From: Methylacidiphilum sp.
Lineage (GTDB): Bacteria; Verrucomicrobiota; Verrucomicrobiia; CAIQCK01
Direction of reading: 5' to 3'
NCBI GenBank assembly: GCA_020718125.1
Contig: DYDC01000043.1
Span: 1-13,639 of the forward strand
Length of the DNA stretch: 13,639 bases
Numbering within the stretch: the first letter of the stretch is position 1; every line of letters begins with the position of its first letter. Positions 13,607 to 13,639 of this stretch are shown here, piece by piece. Below the pieces are notes generated by a model. It made no database searches. It was given only the letters and a program-made list of their open reading frames with translations, and was not told the origin of the DNA. Both the position numbers and the translations under genes were made by a program.

Positions 13607-13639
13607 CCCGCGAGCCAGTAGCCAACGCAACACTTGCGG
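13607..13639 (-). repeat. Dispersed 37-bp repeat, copy 3, inverted and cut by the window end
   Basis: The reverse complement is identical to 11754-11786 over all 33 visible bases. It begins 14 bases after the PpiD-like stop codon and runs to the last base of the window, so its far end is not seen. Confidence 0.8.

Noticed and set aside
12054..13625. A 523-codon minus-strand frame opposite the PpiD-like gene
   Set aside because: Same antisense effect; no recognisable motif, and it would extend into the dispersed repeat.

Overview
The window is GC-rich (clearly above 60% G+C), and most genes end their codons in G or C. Gene content and style suggest a member of the Verrucomicrobiota (Pedosphaera/Limisphaera-like). 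The pointers are a decayed IS transposase of a type I associate with that phylum, a GldA/GldF/GldG-like transporter operon ending in a DUF4340 protein, and GC-rich palindromic intergenic repeats. This assignment rests on recalled family resemblance, not a search.

Layout. (1) Positions 1-309 hold a doubtful minus-strand gene start and the first copy of a dispersed 37-bp repeat. (2) Positions 310-2605 encode a two-gene flavoprotein operon, nfnA-nfnB (the ferredoxin-NADP+ oxidoreductase / sulfide dehydrogenase / GltD-like family). (3) Positions 2667-3109 hold a compact hicB-hicA toxin-antitoxin pair with overlapping stop and start codons. (4) Positions 3154-4254 are a decayed insertion sequence with imperfect terminal inverted repeats; its transposase has a one-base insertion and appears to have lost an internal segment. 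(5) Positions 4255-4670 are non-coding, with a long palindromic repeat pair and then a good sigma70-like promoter. (6) Positions 4671-6026 encode a periplasmic HtrA/Deg protease. (7) Positions 6077-11399 are a four-gene co-directional operon: ABC ATPase, ABC-2 permease, GldG-like auxiliary protein and a DUF4340 repeat protein. (8) Positions 11400-11900 are a 500-bp gap with a truncated DUF4160 gene, a second 37-bp repeat and a short tandem repeat. (9) Positions 11901-13592 encode a membrane-anchored PpiD/SurA-like chaperone. A third, inverted copy of the 37-bp repeat runs off the window end.

How the genes work together. The right part is themed on the cell envelope: a protease, a transporter with periplasmic accessory proteins, and a folding factor. 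The left part is redox metabolism (NADPH/NADH/ferredoxin electron transfer). Positions 2606-4670 look like an accessory patch (toxin-antitoxin, dead IS, repeats) inserted between them. I do not see a clearly new multi-gene system. The best candidates for a second look are the dispersed repeat families, the gldAFG-DUF4340 operon, and the duplicated, parvulin-poor C-terminal half of the PpiD-like protein.
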